Source of the DNA: Massospora cicadina
Lineage: Eukaryota > Entomophthoromycota > Entomophthoromycetes > Entomophthorales > Entomophthoraceae
Assembly (NCBI GenBank): GCA_022478985.1
Contig: JAKSZP010013550.1
Span: 18,305-82,304 of the forward strand
DNA length: 64,000 bases
Direction: 5' to 3'
Below are positions 32,849 to 45,800 of the stretch, piece after piece (position 1 is the first letter of the stretch; each line of letters begins with the position of its first letter). The translations under genes were made by a program, and so were the position numbers. The notes beneath the pieces were generated by a model, which saw only the letters and a list, made by a program, of their open reading frames with translations, ran no database searches and was not told the origin of the DNA.

Positions 32849-35800
32849 AACATAGACGAGCAGCTCTCAGAATTTGCCTAAATGTACAGTGCCAATGAGA
32901 TAGAAACTTGCAATGCTCATTACATTGAACATTTTCATCTAATCATTCTGACAATGAGGAGGATAATGATTACTTATTAGAACTAATATCAACTTGAACA
33001 GGACCAAATATAGCCTCTATTCTGGCCAATTTTCCCAGGCCAACATCAAGGAAATGTTGGAAACCTTGTTTCGAGGTTATTGGATTGGCTCTTCAGCAGT
33101 TGACCTGAGATTTGGTCTTTTTTTATTATATAAAAGACCAAGCTCTGAAGTACAAAATATTTAAAAACATAGTGAGGCAACTATGGCTGCCTTGGACTTA
33201 AGACTTTAGGAGAATAAGGCTACAAAAATGGTTTTTGTTGGCTTTGTGCAACCATCTATAAACATGCTCAATACATATTTGGCCGCTAATACCTCAAGCT
33301 TTCACACCTTCACTGTGTCCAGGAGGAGGAATGGTCAGCCTTATCTTGTTTTTAGAGAAGATTGACATAAGCTTTGCAGAAGTGTGCTAATCAATTGTGC
33401 TACCATGGAGCCACCACAGGAGCTCATGTCTGAGTTGATTAACTAGTAGCCCTTTTTTGAACAAAGTTATCCTAAAGTAGCAACACAAGTGTTAAATCAA
33501 TCTACATTTTATAGTCAGTGGAAACGTGATATCACCAACTACTGTATTAGACTAGAGACTTAATACCATTGTGTAGCCTCTATATGGAGAACTTCTTACA
33601 GCAGAGTCACATGTCAAGGAAAACTATTAATATATGAAAGGGATAATCTCAAATTGGAAGAATATGTTCATGACAATTCAAAGCAACTCAAAAATGATAT
33701 TGAAGCACTAGCACAATCACCTCCAGTTCAAGCAGAGCAAACAGACAGCTTAGAAATTAAGGCCAGATTACCAACTTATGGCTGACTATCCTTTAAAGTT
33801 AACCTCAAATACTATCTTAATTAATGAGAAAAATAATAAAGAATATTGATTATAACTTGCTAATACCAGAATACAGATATTTCAGATGAAATGGGTGCAC
33901 TATCGTTCAGATAGGCTATTGCTGAAGCCAATCAGACTTAAGTTAAAAAGGACTTTGAAGACTTTTAAGAACAATAGTACAGTTGTGCAACTAATCTTGG
34001 GGGCGGGGAGGATGAAAATACATCCCCAAAAACATGCAAAGTTATAATTCTGAAGTTATGTCAGTCCCAATTTTGGAGGACAGGCTCTAGAGATATGGAA
34101 CATACCATGATGTGGAGGAAGACTATGGAATGGACGTGTTGAATACACAAACCATTTCATGAATACTGACTTAAATGCCTACTCTGAGACGCACACAAAA
34201 TCCTAATCTTCCCAAAAAAATTCTACAATTCAGTTGAACTTAAGAAACTGCCTTTCCTGGTAGGTACCTAGGCAGAGACAATTTTAAACCTCTGAATCTT
34301 ATAAAATATGATTTGGAAGGCAGTGTCTATTCCTTCTCAAAGCTTTTTGAGATGGCCTTGAGAAGAGCATCAAACCATGCAAAAGCAACTGCCCTTATCA
34401 ATTCCTTGGATTTTAAAGTGTTGGCCTCATAGTACCCTATTTAGCTGAAGAATGGCCATATGTTGAGGCCAAGGAGGCTATTTTTAATAAATTTTGAGGT
34501 CTAAAAACTTGCAACCCACATAACAGAGCTTTTTTATACACCAAGTTCATACTAAATGAGACCATAAATGAATACACAGATAAAGTTTATCATGAGGCCT
34601 AAGAACTTTTTAGATCACACTATAACCAAATTTTATGTAAAGGATGCAATGGTACATGCTTTAAAGCCCTGTCATGATTTTCAATGTGCATTTACCCCCA
34701 CTTCTAATCATGATATTAATTCACAAGTACATGTGGACTAGTTACACTGCTGCACAAGCAGTTTCGAGGTACCAAATTGTCCAAATAACAAGCAGTGGGT
34801 GCGCTATCCCCTCAAAGAACAATAATTCATTTTTGAGTTGTAAAAACCAAGAGGGGCTCCTAGTGCAGTAAATTTTCGGGATAAAGGCCTGGGTTACTGC
34901 CCCCACCACACTAGGGCTGAATGAACCTAAGCACCTCAAATGAACCCATTCACGATTTGGGTGTAGCTTGCACACCCCATAACTGAAATATGCCCAACCT
35001 GTTTAAGTATTAAACAGATCGTCTGTACCAGCCAGGACAGATGATATGCCTCTCATTCCCCTTGCGGGAGACAAGACTCATTAACCCCAGGTTCAAGGCC
35101 TCTTAGGGGGGAGAAGCTGAAGACCTACCCTTTGTCACCTGCTTTTTAGCGGAGTTGTGCTCTCTGGCCCCCTTTTGTCCATAAAGCCTTGGAGTCCTTT
35201 TGGATCTAATGAAAGTTTCTTAAATGATTGTTTTTTCCACCAGACAGATCAAGCCAACTGAACTGGCAGCTAGCCAAGCTTCAGGCCAACTCAGCAAACC
35301 ACAGAATTTATTGTAGGCAGGTGCACTGAAGTGCAGCCAACTAGGATTGACCCTCCCTTATCCTGAGGTCCACACCTGTGTAACCCCACCTTGTGTTGAG
35401 GCCATTTGACAGACACCATTCCTGATTTGTACCTCCCCCTTCCTGTCCATATTCTCACCTCAAGGAGTGGTTGATAACTGCGAGAACATGTTGACACAGT
35501 CATCACTACCATCCCGCACTTCTTTCAGGCCACTACAGAACAGAATGTATAAACCTATCTAGGTGCTGGTGTTAGATACTCACCCATGTTTCCATGGACT
35601 TTCCTCAGTTGCGCCCCAATAAGGCTCAGCTCACCTTATACAACTCCCTCAATAATGTGTTTCATGATTGGGGAAAAATGGAAAACCTCAAGGCTAGAAA
35701 TCAGATTGTCTCCAGCTACGTTGTCACTTGTTTTTTTTTGGCAGAAAATGGCACTAAGCAAACAAGTCTTATACCTAATTGGATGCAAAACCCAGAGTCA

Positions 35801-35870
35801 GTGTAGCTTTTGAATTATAAAAAATGGTGCAGAATCTGAAAAGGAACAGGTGGATTAGAGACGGAATGCT
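32849..35870 (+). pseudogene. Gag region remnant (element D)
   Basis: Begins with an ATG-led fragment at 32849 (MNIDEQLSEFA, then stop, then MYSANEIETCNAH), 35 bp after the LTR, the normal gag position. Gag fragments are interrupted throughout. At 35594-35806 a 70-codon frame (FPQLRPNKAQLTLYNSLNNV, FHDWGKMENLKARNQIV) looks like real protein but is not recognised and may belong to the GC-richer insert. No CCHC knuckle found. Confidence 0.45.
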
Positions 35871-36199
35871 CTATTGCCACCAACCATAATGAAAATTTTC
35901 CTCCTGTTCCTAACAAACTTTTTGTGCTAGATCAATATAATAAAGTTCTTTGCATCAGATAATATCTAATGATGTACAACTGGTCATGACTAGATCAAGA
36001 AATGATCAAAAACCCAATATAAGCTTCTGAAAAGCCCGAATTGAAGTAGCTAAACCATATGGTAAACAAAAAACAGACCACGTCCTTGATCCTGACCCTA
36101 CTCTCTCCCATGACCTGGCGTCTTTAAAGTATGTGCAGATTGTAATACTCATGCAAACGCTGGAGGAAAACTTCCCTGAAATCTTCTCCTACCTTTAAG

Positions 36200-36603
36200 C
36201 ACACTTGATGTTAGGAAATTCTGCTATTTTTTAATTTATTAGACACTTTGGAACCATACTCTAGTGTACTTATGCCGATATTTCTGTTATTAAGGTCCAT
36301 TTAAGGCTATTTTTAACAGTGGTGCATATATAGATATTATCAGAGCTAAGTTAGTATAGAGGTTAGGAATAGCTCTAGATGTTGCACATGACCAAGAGTA
36401 TGGCACTGCAGGAGAATATACTACCAGAAAATTTTGGAGCATATAGTGCCTTGCTTATAAGGTTTGAATCCATTTTGGTATCCGCCCAGGCCATAATTCT
36501 GCCCAATCAGAACTATAAAGTTCCTATTGAAACTGATTTTATAAGACGATATGGAGTGATTACTAGTTCTAGTGATGATACCTTAACCATTTCTAAACCA
36601 TAG
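36200..36603 (+). pseudogene. Retropepsin-like protease remnant (element D)
   Basis: KAIFNSGAYIDIIRAKLV at about 36306-36360 matches the retropepsin active-site segment, with the catalytic D of D-S-G-A changed to N at 36315-36317. Downstream, YSALLIRFESILVSAQAIIL and LPNQNYKVPIETDFIRRYGV correspond to the same region in A and B. A stop follows the active-site block, so it is inactive. Confidence 0.68.
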
Positions 36604-37189
36604 TATTCCGCTATACTATACAAGATGCGCTAAATTAATACAGAGAAGCATATTCTGTTCATTAATTAGGCTATCAAGATGGCTAATCTCAATCAAATAC
36701 TCTAAGTTAAATTGATGTATCAAGTCTTTTCTGATACAGATCCATGAGCTAAAGGCATAACCCTTTGAGCAAATAAGGACATAATTTTGGACTTGTGAAA
36801 GCAGGTAATAGTCCCAACTGGGTTAGTAATCTGGATCCCAGAGGGACATGAAGATCAAATTTACCAGCCTTGGTCTCAAACTTGCCTTGAACCCAATTAG
36901 TGCCTAGGAAAAGTATTCCAGGACATCATGAAGTTAATGTCCTCTGTGCAACTATGCAGATTTGGCCTATTTTACCTAAAAAAGCTAAGCGGTTGACTAA
37001 CTCAATTTTTATTCCTATCGTTGATATTAAATCCTTTCATGATTTAAAACCTGTATGAGCTAGGGATTTACGAAAATGAGTTATTTTATGTTCAGAAACG
37101 TTATACTTGTAGTCAATTTAAGGGAACTAAATGTGCAAGAGAAGGACTGAGAGCAAGTTTTATTCAAAAAATTTGTAAGATTTTTGAAA

Positions 37190-38591
37190 CGGATAATTTG
37201 ATCAGAGATATACAAGAGGAGTAACTTACACACAATAGGTACTGGGGATCATTTACCTATCTGACTAAGGCAAATTAGACTATTAAAAGCTTCTGAAGAG
37301 GTTGTGTTGAAACAAATTAAGAAACTTTATAATAACAGTATATTGATACCCTCAAAGAGTCCATGGCTGCCTTTATTATTATCATAAACTTATGTGAGTA
37401 AAGGGTTATTATTGATTACCAAAAGCTCAATAGCATTATAAAGAAGGATTCTTACCCTCTCCCGTGCATTGACAATGCCCTAGATAGGCTTGGAGCGCGT
37501 TTTTTTCCCAGTGATGGATTTAATTAGCGGTTATCAAAAGATTGAAATGCCAAAATCTAAGCAAAAAATGCGTCATTATTGCACAAGAAGGATTATTTCA
37601 ATCAACAAGGATACCCCAAAGACTCTGAAATGCTACAGCAACGCTCCAGAGAGCAATGGATACCATCCTGGGAGATCATAAATTACCATTTGTACTAAGG
37701 ATCTTTATGATATAAATGTTGTAGATGCACATTTGACGATACTCTGGAGAATCTAGAAAATTTTTAATTGATTAGCAGCTTCAAATTTGTTAATAAGCCC
37801 TTGAATTTTAAGTTTTTAAATGACAGCTGGAATAACTTGGATTCATAATTACAAGGAAGGTCTTCGGCCACAGCTGGCCAAACATGAGGCTATCTTAAAA
37901 ATGAAGAGGCCCAAATACAAATGAGATAACAATTTTTCTGGGTTGATCTGTTATTATTGCCAATTTAATGCCAATTTCGCTCAAATTGTAGAACTTATAA
38001 TTTACCTGATTATGATAAGATTGTATTTTAGGGAATTCGGCCTGCCAGGAGGCATTTGATCAGCTTTATTTAGCCTTGTTAGTTGCGCCAGTATTTCAAT
38101 ATTTTGAACTTGTTAAAAAATTTATTGTTCAGAAGGATGCTTCATTAACAGAAGTAAAAGCCGTTCTGTCTTAAGTTAGGGAAGATGGTGAAGATCATCT
38201 ATTAGCCTAGGCCAGTCAAACCTTAGATTCCCACAAGAGAGATTGTACCATGACGGAAAAGTAATGTTTGGCAGTTATATATGCCTATAAACAGGTATGA
38301 GTCCTTCTACACGGGATGTATTTTACCAAGGTTACTAATCAGATTTCTATCAGCTGGATCAATAATTTAAAAGTTCCAGAAGGACATCTGGCTCGCTGGG
38401 CACTTAAACTGCAGGCTTGTGACTATACTATTAAGCATCAGGCTGGTGCTAAGCATCAGTATGTTGATTGCTTACCTTGCCTGCCCATCATGGCAACTCT
38501 ATTTCAGCCTGAAAACGCCCTGTTTCAGAAAATGGTCCGTATAGCTTTTGCTGAGGATCCCAAAATGGTGCAAAGAAGTCCTCTGAACTAA
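37190..38591 (+). pseudogene. Reverse transcriptase-RNase H remnant (element D)
   Basis: Starts with IGTGDHLPI and LLKASEEVVLKQIKKLYNNS, then ILIPSKSPW, the canonical entry into Ty3 RT. FFPVMDLISGYQKIEMPKSK (37498 onward) is the palm block with the first catalytic aspartate (MDL). The YxDD region is damaged. RNase H is readable at 38110-38290 (KFIVQKDASLTEVKAVLS, HKRDCTMTEK) and 38316-38591 (HLARWALKLQACDYTIKHQA, GAKHQYVDCLPCLP). Frameshifts separate the blocks. Confidence 0.85.
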
Positions 38592-38599
38592 GAAAAGAC

Positions 38600-39560
38600 G
38601 CCCACATAGAAAAAGGAGTCATATTTAAGAGTATTGATGAAAAGAAACACTTTTTTCCTAATCCTTAAGCACAAACAGACATAATTTTGGCTGCACATAT
38701 AACGTTAGGCACGGATTATATAAGGAGAATAAGTATTAACTAGAGAAAAATTACTATTAAAATTGATACATAGTAATCTTTAAAAAACCTTGAGTTGTTA
38801 TAAAGAGTGCCCAAGCGAAAAGCCTTTCCAGAAAGCTACTTCATATCAGCTTGTTTGGTCAAATTTTTCTTGGCATACATTTCTATAGACTTGGTTAACC
38901 CCTCTTAAATTAGCAATGAAAAAGTAAAATACATTGTTGTGGCAATTGATCATCTAACTAATGTGTTGAAGCCAAAGCTATTTGGGACTTAGAAGCTTTA
39001 ACCACCACTAAATTAATTTTATAAGTAGGTCAAACATTGACATGGATGTTCACAATTCATTTTGACAAATAATGGCACAGATTTTACTGTGAATTACTCC
39101 AAAGGCTTAATAAATTATGTGGGTATGAGGTGTGATGTCAACTCCATATCACCCAGAAACAAAAAGGCGCCGTTGAATGAGTTAATGGAATGCTTGTTAT
39201 TATTCTCAGGAAATTAACTTCCAAGAAGACCACAGAACGGAGTACATTTCTAAGTTCAGCCGTAGTTTCTTACAATATCTCCTACCATTTGGCCATGAAA
39301 ATTTCTCCTTTACAGCTGCTATATGGGAAGCTTATCCTTGCAGCCATTGATATACTATGAGCTTCAAGACCACAAGATCTGACCTATATACAGTATATTG
39401 AGCAGCTTGTGGAAACTTTATCAAACTGCAATCCCAGGTCTACAATAATAATTTAAACTCTGATTTCCAAGCATGAAATTGACCTAAAATTCAGTACAAT
39501 TTTCCCAGACTTATTGTGTGAGATGAAGTCTTATTTTGTGATACTCACAGTTCAGGCCAA
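38600..39560 (+). pseudogene. Integrase remnant (element D)
   Basis: ISNEKVKYIVVAIDHLTNVL (about 38915-38970) is the first core block with its AIDHLT aspartate. LTNNGTDFTVNYSKGLINYV (about 39060-39120) is the second, where the usual LTDNGT has N in place of the catalytic aspartate. The tail at 39280-39560 is poor. An A-rich tract follows. Confidence 0.75.
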
Positions 39561-39599
39561 ACTCACAAGTTAAATAAAATCTGGGTTGGCAATTAGATG

Positions 39600-40014
39600 T
39601 GATTTAGAAAACTTTAACCTTCACATACACAATAAAAAACAGTGACATGTATATAATTGAGTTCATGCTAAATTCCTAAGGAAATATAGAGCACTGGTCA
39701 ATTAAGCAAGGAATAATATCAAGATTTTATATGTGAAAAGAAAAAAACACAATAAAAAAGAGAAACATTAGTATGGATATATATGTGAGTATATAAAATA
39801 AATAGGAAAAATGAGCAAAGATGTCCATATAATATAGAGAAAAATACATATTTATAGTTAATAAAAAAGATAACAATAAATTTAAAATTATATATTATTA
39901 TCAAATATATAAATTATAATTTACGAGCCTTATCTTTGAGGAGTGGAGGTGAATTAGGAGCCAAATCTTCCTCTGCACATGCTAATTCAGCCCAAACCAA
40001 TTGTTGGGAAATGA
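39600..40014. other. AT-rich tract at the LINE insertion site
   Basis: 39720-39920 is almost pure A/T with purine runs and TATATA segments and no coding potential. From 39930 to 40014 it becomes balanced and continues, across the LINE, into 46501. No product recognised. Confidence 0.5.
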
Positions 40015-40030
40015 GAAACAAGGTGGTAGT
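40015..40030 (+). repeat. Left target-site duplication of the LINE
   Basis: GAAACAAGGTGGTAGT, identical to 46485-46500. An adjacent A at 40014/46484 also matches but cannot be separated from the A tail. A 16-bp perfect TSD is typical of target-primed reverse transcription and implies a recent insertion. Confidence 0.95.
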
Positions 40031-40105
40031 TTTTCGCCTCTTTCTGCTAAGCATCACTTTTCGAAAATCAACTCAGCCTGAAATTTAGCTCCACTAAAGA
40101 GATTT

Positions 40106-42799
40106 ATGAAAACTATTAGCAAATATGGCGGGAAACTTTGCAAAAGAACCCGCAGGCTATGCCAAACGAGCCAGCACCACCCCAAACGAAGCAACCCTCA
40201 GTTACCCACCTCAGGGTCAACCAGAATCACCCGCTCTCAAGCAGCAGCCATGAAAGCAGGCACCACCCCCAACCTGGAGCTACTCCAACTAGCGCCAGTT
40301 CACCTGATCGCACATCTGCAACCTGCACGCCTAACAGCTCTGTGTGCGTTGCCTCCCACCAACCCGCTGGGCCCCCTCCAACCAAGGAGGCCATCACCCA
40401 CGCTGTTTTAATGGCGTCTGCTCAGTTGAATGCAACTCAGCCCATCCAGACATTCACCTCCCCCATTGTGTCAGCTAATTCAGCCCCATCTATTATTGCT
40501 GACGCCGTGTTTCTGGCTCCCTACATGAGGGGAGATACCCAGCTACCTGGCCCCCAAACCCTCAGATGTAAGGTTGGATTAGCCGCACATTCTGGTTCAC
40601 TAAGCACCAAATTGGGACAATCTACTCTTCCCAATGAGGATTCAAATGGTTCGGATTTTTGATTTTTACAACAGTTCCAATCTCTCCCCATCCCATTTAA
40701 ACCCCGTAATTGGCACTTCTCAAGTCGTCACTTTATCTCAATATGCTGAAAACGACCAATTCACCAATCAGCCAATGAGTTTTGCCCACAAAATCACAGA
40801 AAATACTCAGGCTGAATTTACCCAAATAGATTGGGATGGTGATAAAACATCTCCCTCCTCCCAATTGGCTGGAGTTAATTCCAATCTGGATGGGACTCCC
40901 CAATTTAGCGAGGCCCAACAATCACCTGGCCCCCAAACCCTCGGATGTAAGGTTGGATTAGCTGCACATTCTGGTTCACCAAGCACCAAATTGGGACAAT
41001 CTACTCTTCCCAATGGGGATTTAAATGGTTCAGATTTTGGAACTTCTCACCAGTTCCAATCTCACCCATCCCATTTAAACCCCATAATCAGCACTTCTCA
41101 AGTCGGCACTTTATCTCCATATGGTGAAAACGACCAATTCACCAATCAGCCAATGGGTTTTGCCCACGAAATCACAGCAAATACTCGGGCTGAATTTACC
41201 CAAATAGATAGGGATGGTGATGAAATATCTCCCTCCTCCCAATTGGCTGGAGTTAATTCCAATCTGGATGGGCCTCCCCAATTTAGCGAGGCCCAACAAA
41301 CCGCCCCTCAATTTAATATGACGCCAGCAACTGCTGTAACATTCCAGCAACAAGGGAACTCCGCAAACTTGTCCAAACCACCAGCTCACACTCAACCCAC
41401 AATTGCAGCCCAAAGCAAACACAAACGTACCAAAGGAGCCACTGGGGCGTGGCAAAAACCTCTGGCGCCAACGCTACCCAAAGCTGATCCCCGTGAAGTG
41501 GCGTTTATTGCTGATGTTAAGAAGAAATGGGCCAAAACTAGAGCGCAAAAAGCTCTACATCGCTCAACCCTCTCCCACGCAATTCGCCTTTATTATGGGC
41601 ATAACCCTGTTGAATTCTATACAAAGGATTACTTCTCATACTTTGCAGCGATTGCGGAGACATTCCCAATTAACACCACCATCCATGAATCAGTGGAGGG
41701 CCACTACATCGATGTGGGCTTCACTGAAGCTGCCCTTGGTGACCATGCTGCCACCCTCCAGGTCATTATTCCACGCGGATCTCTTCGCATCTCCCGCACA
41801 CGCTCTCACCTGGAGAAAATTTCAGAGGTTACTTTTTCCAACCTACCAACGACTGTTGATCCTGAGTCTCTTAAACTGGCACTCCATCATGGTTTAATGG
41901 AGTTTGGGTCTGTTCTTTCAGTGGACTTTAGCGTCCCCTCTTACTATGCTCCCACTCAAAGAGCTCGCACTGCTAGGGCGTCATTCATCCCCTCCCCCAC
42001 TGTATCCCGCAACATTGAGGTTATTCCTCGTGTGGCAGTAGTTATGGCATGCCCTGAGATCTTTTTTTTCGACCCTGATCAGGCGCGCCCCCGGTGTTCA
42101 TGGTGTAACGCCCTTGGACACTTGTATAGTGGCTGCACAGCTCGAAAACAAGCCCTCTTAGCCACCACCCAGGGGCCTAAACCAGGCCAAAAACGATCCC
42201 ACGTGGCTGCAGCAGCAATTCCACAACCCACACAATGGGTTCCCGTTCAAGGCCTGTCCCCTGAGGCCTTACGCCTAGCAGTTGAAACAGCTAACCCCAC
42301 TATTGGTATGGGAAACCTTCGCGCTCATGCCCCCCTTCCAATGGGCACCCCCTCTAATCTCCCAGAGTCAACTCCCTCTCTCACCAAGCGCAAGGCATCT
42401 CCCACAGGGTGCCCCTCGTCAGCCACCCCCACTCAGGGCTCCGCGGCACCCCCACCAACCTCCACCAGCAATTTATCGCATCAACCCTCAGCTCCCAATG
42501 GAGCTATGCCCACCAGCATGGACTGGCAACCCGCGGCCTGCGGTAGAAGTGCCACCTCAAAGAGTCCTACTCCAACACCACAGTCCATTTCGCGCGGATC
42601 CTTTGCAGTGTTGGAGGAAGTGAATATGGACTCAGACTCATCAAATGGGGACACCGCGGAGGTCACCATTGAGCACCCTCAGGTCCTTCCCCTGCAACGG
42701 AGCGGGGGCAGCATCCTAGGCTGGCTTACTGGGTCCTCCCCCCCCCCCACCCTCTCCTTCCCCTCAGAACCCTCGACGCTCCTCACGGATTGCAGCTGA
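40106..42799 (+). pseudogene. LINE ORF1 (Gag-like RNA-binding protein), frameshifted
   Basis: ORF1 protein would coat LINE RNA. Three overlapping frames make it up. An N-terminal basic segment (40106 frame, GSTRITRSQAAAMKAG) or the alternative 40138 frame leads in; the 40138 frame then runs to a TGA at 40660-40662. The long frame 40634-42799 (721 codons) holds the rest. Comparing the two internal repeat units shows one extra T at about 40655-40660, which causes the break. Order in the long frame: two 126-residue repeats, a basic segment (KHKRTKGATGAWQKPLA), a core with DVGFTEAALGDHAATLQVII and EVTFSNLPTTVDPESLKLAL (RRM-like position), the knuckle CSWCNALGHLYSGC at 42095-42136, then a Pro/Ser/Thr-rich tail. 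ORF2 starts 86 bp after its stop. Confidence 0.9.
40546..41302 (+). repeat. 378/379-bp in-frame tandem duplication in ORF1
   Basis: Two units, 40546-40924 and 40925-41302. CTGGCCCCCAAACCCTC occurs 379 bp apart, CAATTTAGCGAGGCCCAACA 378 bp apart, and intervening blocks (TCCCATTTAAACCCC, CCAATTGGCTGGAGTTAATT) keep the spacing. The unit encodes about 126 residues, so duplication preserves frame. The single-base difference in spacing is the extra T that breaks ORF1. Divergence is a modest scatter of substitutions, several changing amino acids. Confidence 0.93.
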
Positions 42800-42885
42800 T
42801 AGTCAAGCTAAATGACTCAAAACTAGCCGCCTCACAGCAGCAGGTTTAAGCGCTGGCAACCCCCAGGACATGGAGGGGAACAGCT

Positions 42886-45800
42886 ATGAGTCCCCATGGC
42901 AGCACCCTGGCCCTGCAATCCATCAACGCAAATGGGTTGCGGGACTTTAAGCGGAGAGCCCGCCTCCTCTGAAACTTCAGGTCAGCACAAATTGACATCG
43001 CTGCTGTCCAGGAGCCCCATATCCTCCCCCACGAACAATCTGCATGGAATGAACAGTTTGGAGGCAACTCCTTCTGGACAAACCATGCCGCCCTTATTGT
43101 TTTGAATCCCCGGGTTAAAACCCATTCTTTTTCACAATATCTAGGTGGCCGCCTCATACTGGCCAAACTCACCACTCCTGACTTCTCCTTCTTCTCTGCA
43201 AGCATCTACCTGCCTAATGCAGGTCAGGAGCAAAATCGGCTCTTGGAAGAGCTCCTCCAACTCAATCTCCCACGGAATACAGTCCTCTTAGGAGATTTCA
43301 ACACAACTATAAGTCGCGTCCGTGACTCTTACCCCCCTGCAGCAAAGGAACGCCCTGGATCAAGTCGCCTCCAGGATTTCCTTCGCCTGAGTGGCTTTAT
43401 AGATGCGCTTCCACCCTCCGCGTCTGGCCTAGGTTGCATGACTAGGATCCAGTATGATGGAGGAGCTTTCCAGTCAGCGTCACGCATAGATATGGCACTG
43501 ATTGGCCCCCTGCTAATTGGCCGCGTCTCTCTCTCCCATCTCTCGTGACAACCATCTGAGTTATCACAGGTCACTCACCGTTGTACTCACCACCACACTT
43601 AGACCGTCGCGTAGGTTCTGGCCTAGGGTTGCCCCAGCTCTTCTCAACAACCCCTTCACTAAGGAGAAGCTTTCTATGACCATCCGGGAGACTCTCACCT
43701 CCCCCCCACCCCACCTGCTTGACCACAAGGCTAGATGGCGGTGACCAAGGAGGGCATCACCCGCGTTGCTTACAACTGTGCCAAAGCCCAGATGACTGCA
43801 GCTCGCGCCAGAGTCAAAAGGGCGGAAGACAGAATCAGACATCTAGAGCGAAACTGCCAGCCTTCGCCCTCTCCCAGATGGTTGGAAGACAGAGAAGCGG
43901 CGCAGGAAGCACTCCGCTTGGAGCTCACACTGCAGGAAGAACGGGCAGCAAACTTTACAACATCTCGTTACTATGCTCAATGGGAACGCCCCACCCGCTT
44001 CTTCTTTCAGAAACAGAAAGCCCGGTCAACAGCGCAGGATATTACTGCACTGAAGATTGGCACTACAACCACTTCAGATAAGGAGGAAATCACGCAGGAA
44101 CTACACCGCTTCTACTCCAGCCTCTTCCATGCCACCCAGGTGGACCCATCGGACATCCAAGACTTCCTGTGGCGGGCTCCAGAGCCGCCCATTGACCCAC
44201 GGGCTGATGAGGCTCTACTGGCGCCTATTTCCATCCAGGAGGTGATGGAAACCCTTCTGAAATCCCCACGGCTTAAAGCCCCAGGCCCAGACGGAATACC
44301 CTTTGAGGTGTACCTTATGGAACCTGCAGTGATAGCCAGAACCCTCCGCGACCTCTTCGCTGCACTCTTGGTGAATGGCGAGGTCCTCCCCGACTCCAGA
44401 GGCTCAATCACGACCCTCATTCACAAGAAGTCAGACCTTGAGAGCCTGGCGAACTGGCGCCCCATAGCGTTGATCAACACAGCCCACAAGCTCTTCACGA
44501 AGCTTCTGGCCTACCGCATCACCAAATGGGTGTCACCTCGCCTCTCCCCATCCCAGCACGGTTTTATTCCGGGGAGGTCGTTATGGGACAACTATAATGA
44601 CCTTCACGTGACTTTGACTGCTAACTCTCGTAAGGTGAATGGCTTTGTGGCTCTCCTGGATATGGAGAAAGCATAAGATCGGGTGTCCTGGAAGTATATT
44701 GATGCTTCCCTGGCCCGCTTCCATCTCCCACCCGCAGCTAGGCGCTGGATATCAGCGCTCTATGACCAGCTCCACACCAGAGTCCTGGCGCCAATGGGTT
44801 TTACAGTGGCAGTACCAGTTGGACAAGGTCTCCGGCAAGGGGAACCCTGAGCCCTATCCTTTTTAACATCACCCTTGACCCCCTCTTGGCCTCCTTACAG
44901 GACAAGCTAACAGGGATTTTGGTCCCAGGTAAAGCCCCCACACGCACCATGGCATTTGCAGAAGACACTGCCATTGCATTTGGCTGCCCTGGGGATGTTG
45001 CCCTCGCTGCTGTGACCATTGAGAGGTACACCAAGGCGTCCAACGCCATGGTCAACACCTCCAAGACAACAGTTGTACAGGTCGGCTCCCCCACCTTCCC
45101 CCCACCATTTGGTATTGAACCTGAGCTCGGTTCCTTCCGTCACCTGGGCGTTCTCACCAACCAACAAGGAGTTGCGCTAAAAGACAATGAGGAATTGCTC
45201 CTTGCAGCAGTTAACTCCAGGATTGCCAGCTGGAACCGGCGGCACATCACCCCCCAGGGTCGAGCTCTGATGGCCAATGTGTTCCTCCTCTCCAAAGTCT
45301 GGTTCCTAGCGCACGTCTGCCCATTCACAGATGCCTTTTATACGCGGCTCAATGTACTCCTCCGCTGTTGGATCTGGGGCTCAAACCATCCACCAATGGC
45401 CCTCTCAACCATTGCCTGACCCTGCAATGAAGGGGGCCTAGGGCTTCTGGACACGCGATCCCACGCCACCACAATCTTCCTGAAATTCCTATGGCCGATT
45501 GTCTGCTGGGACGCGACCCCCATGCCCCAATGGGCGCCCGCCCTCCGCCAGTCAGTGTCAGCAGCTCTGGGTCTTCCTAGAGCATCTCTGACCTCATTAG
45601 GGGAGTGGCTCACAAACCACCCAGGCCATCGCCTAAAACCATCCTCATCCCCCTACTGGAACCAGGCTCTCCTTGCCCTGAAACGAGTAGGCGCGCGGAT
45701 CCACCATGCCTTCCCATACAGAAGGGAAGGCCCTGGCCTCAGCCCCCGTCGCCATGCAATTGTGCACAATGGACAAGTTGTCACGACTCGCCTCAACCCC

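Larger units (their letters stand above)
32814..39600 (+). mobile_element. Ty3/gypsy LTR retrotransposon D, internal region
   Basis: Plus-strand gag, protease, RT, RNase H and integrase remnants follow the LTR at 31640-32813 in Ty3/gypsy order. No 3' LTR could be aligned after the integrase: the 3' part is either lost or lies in the unreadable AT-rich DNA around the LINE. A GC-richer block at 34870-35600 differs in composition from the rest and may be a separate insertion. Confidence 0.75.

Noticed and set aside
35291..35512. Minus-strand ORF in the GC-richer block of element D
   Set aside because: Composition-driven open frame with no recognisable motif.
40733..41455. Minus-strand ORFs across LINE ORF1
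   Set aside because: Mirror frames of the duplicated ORF1 repeats, with no independent support.
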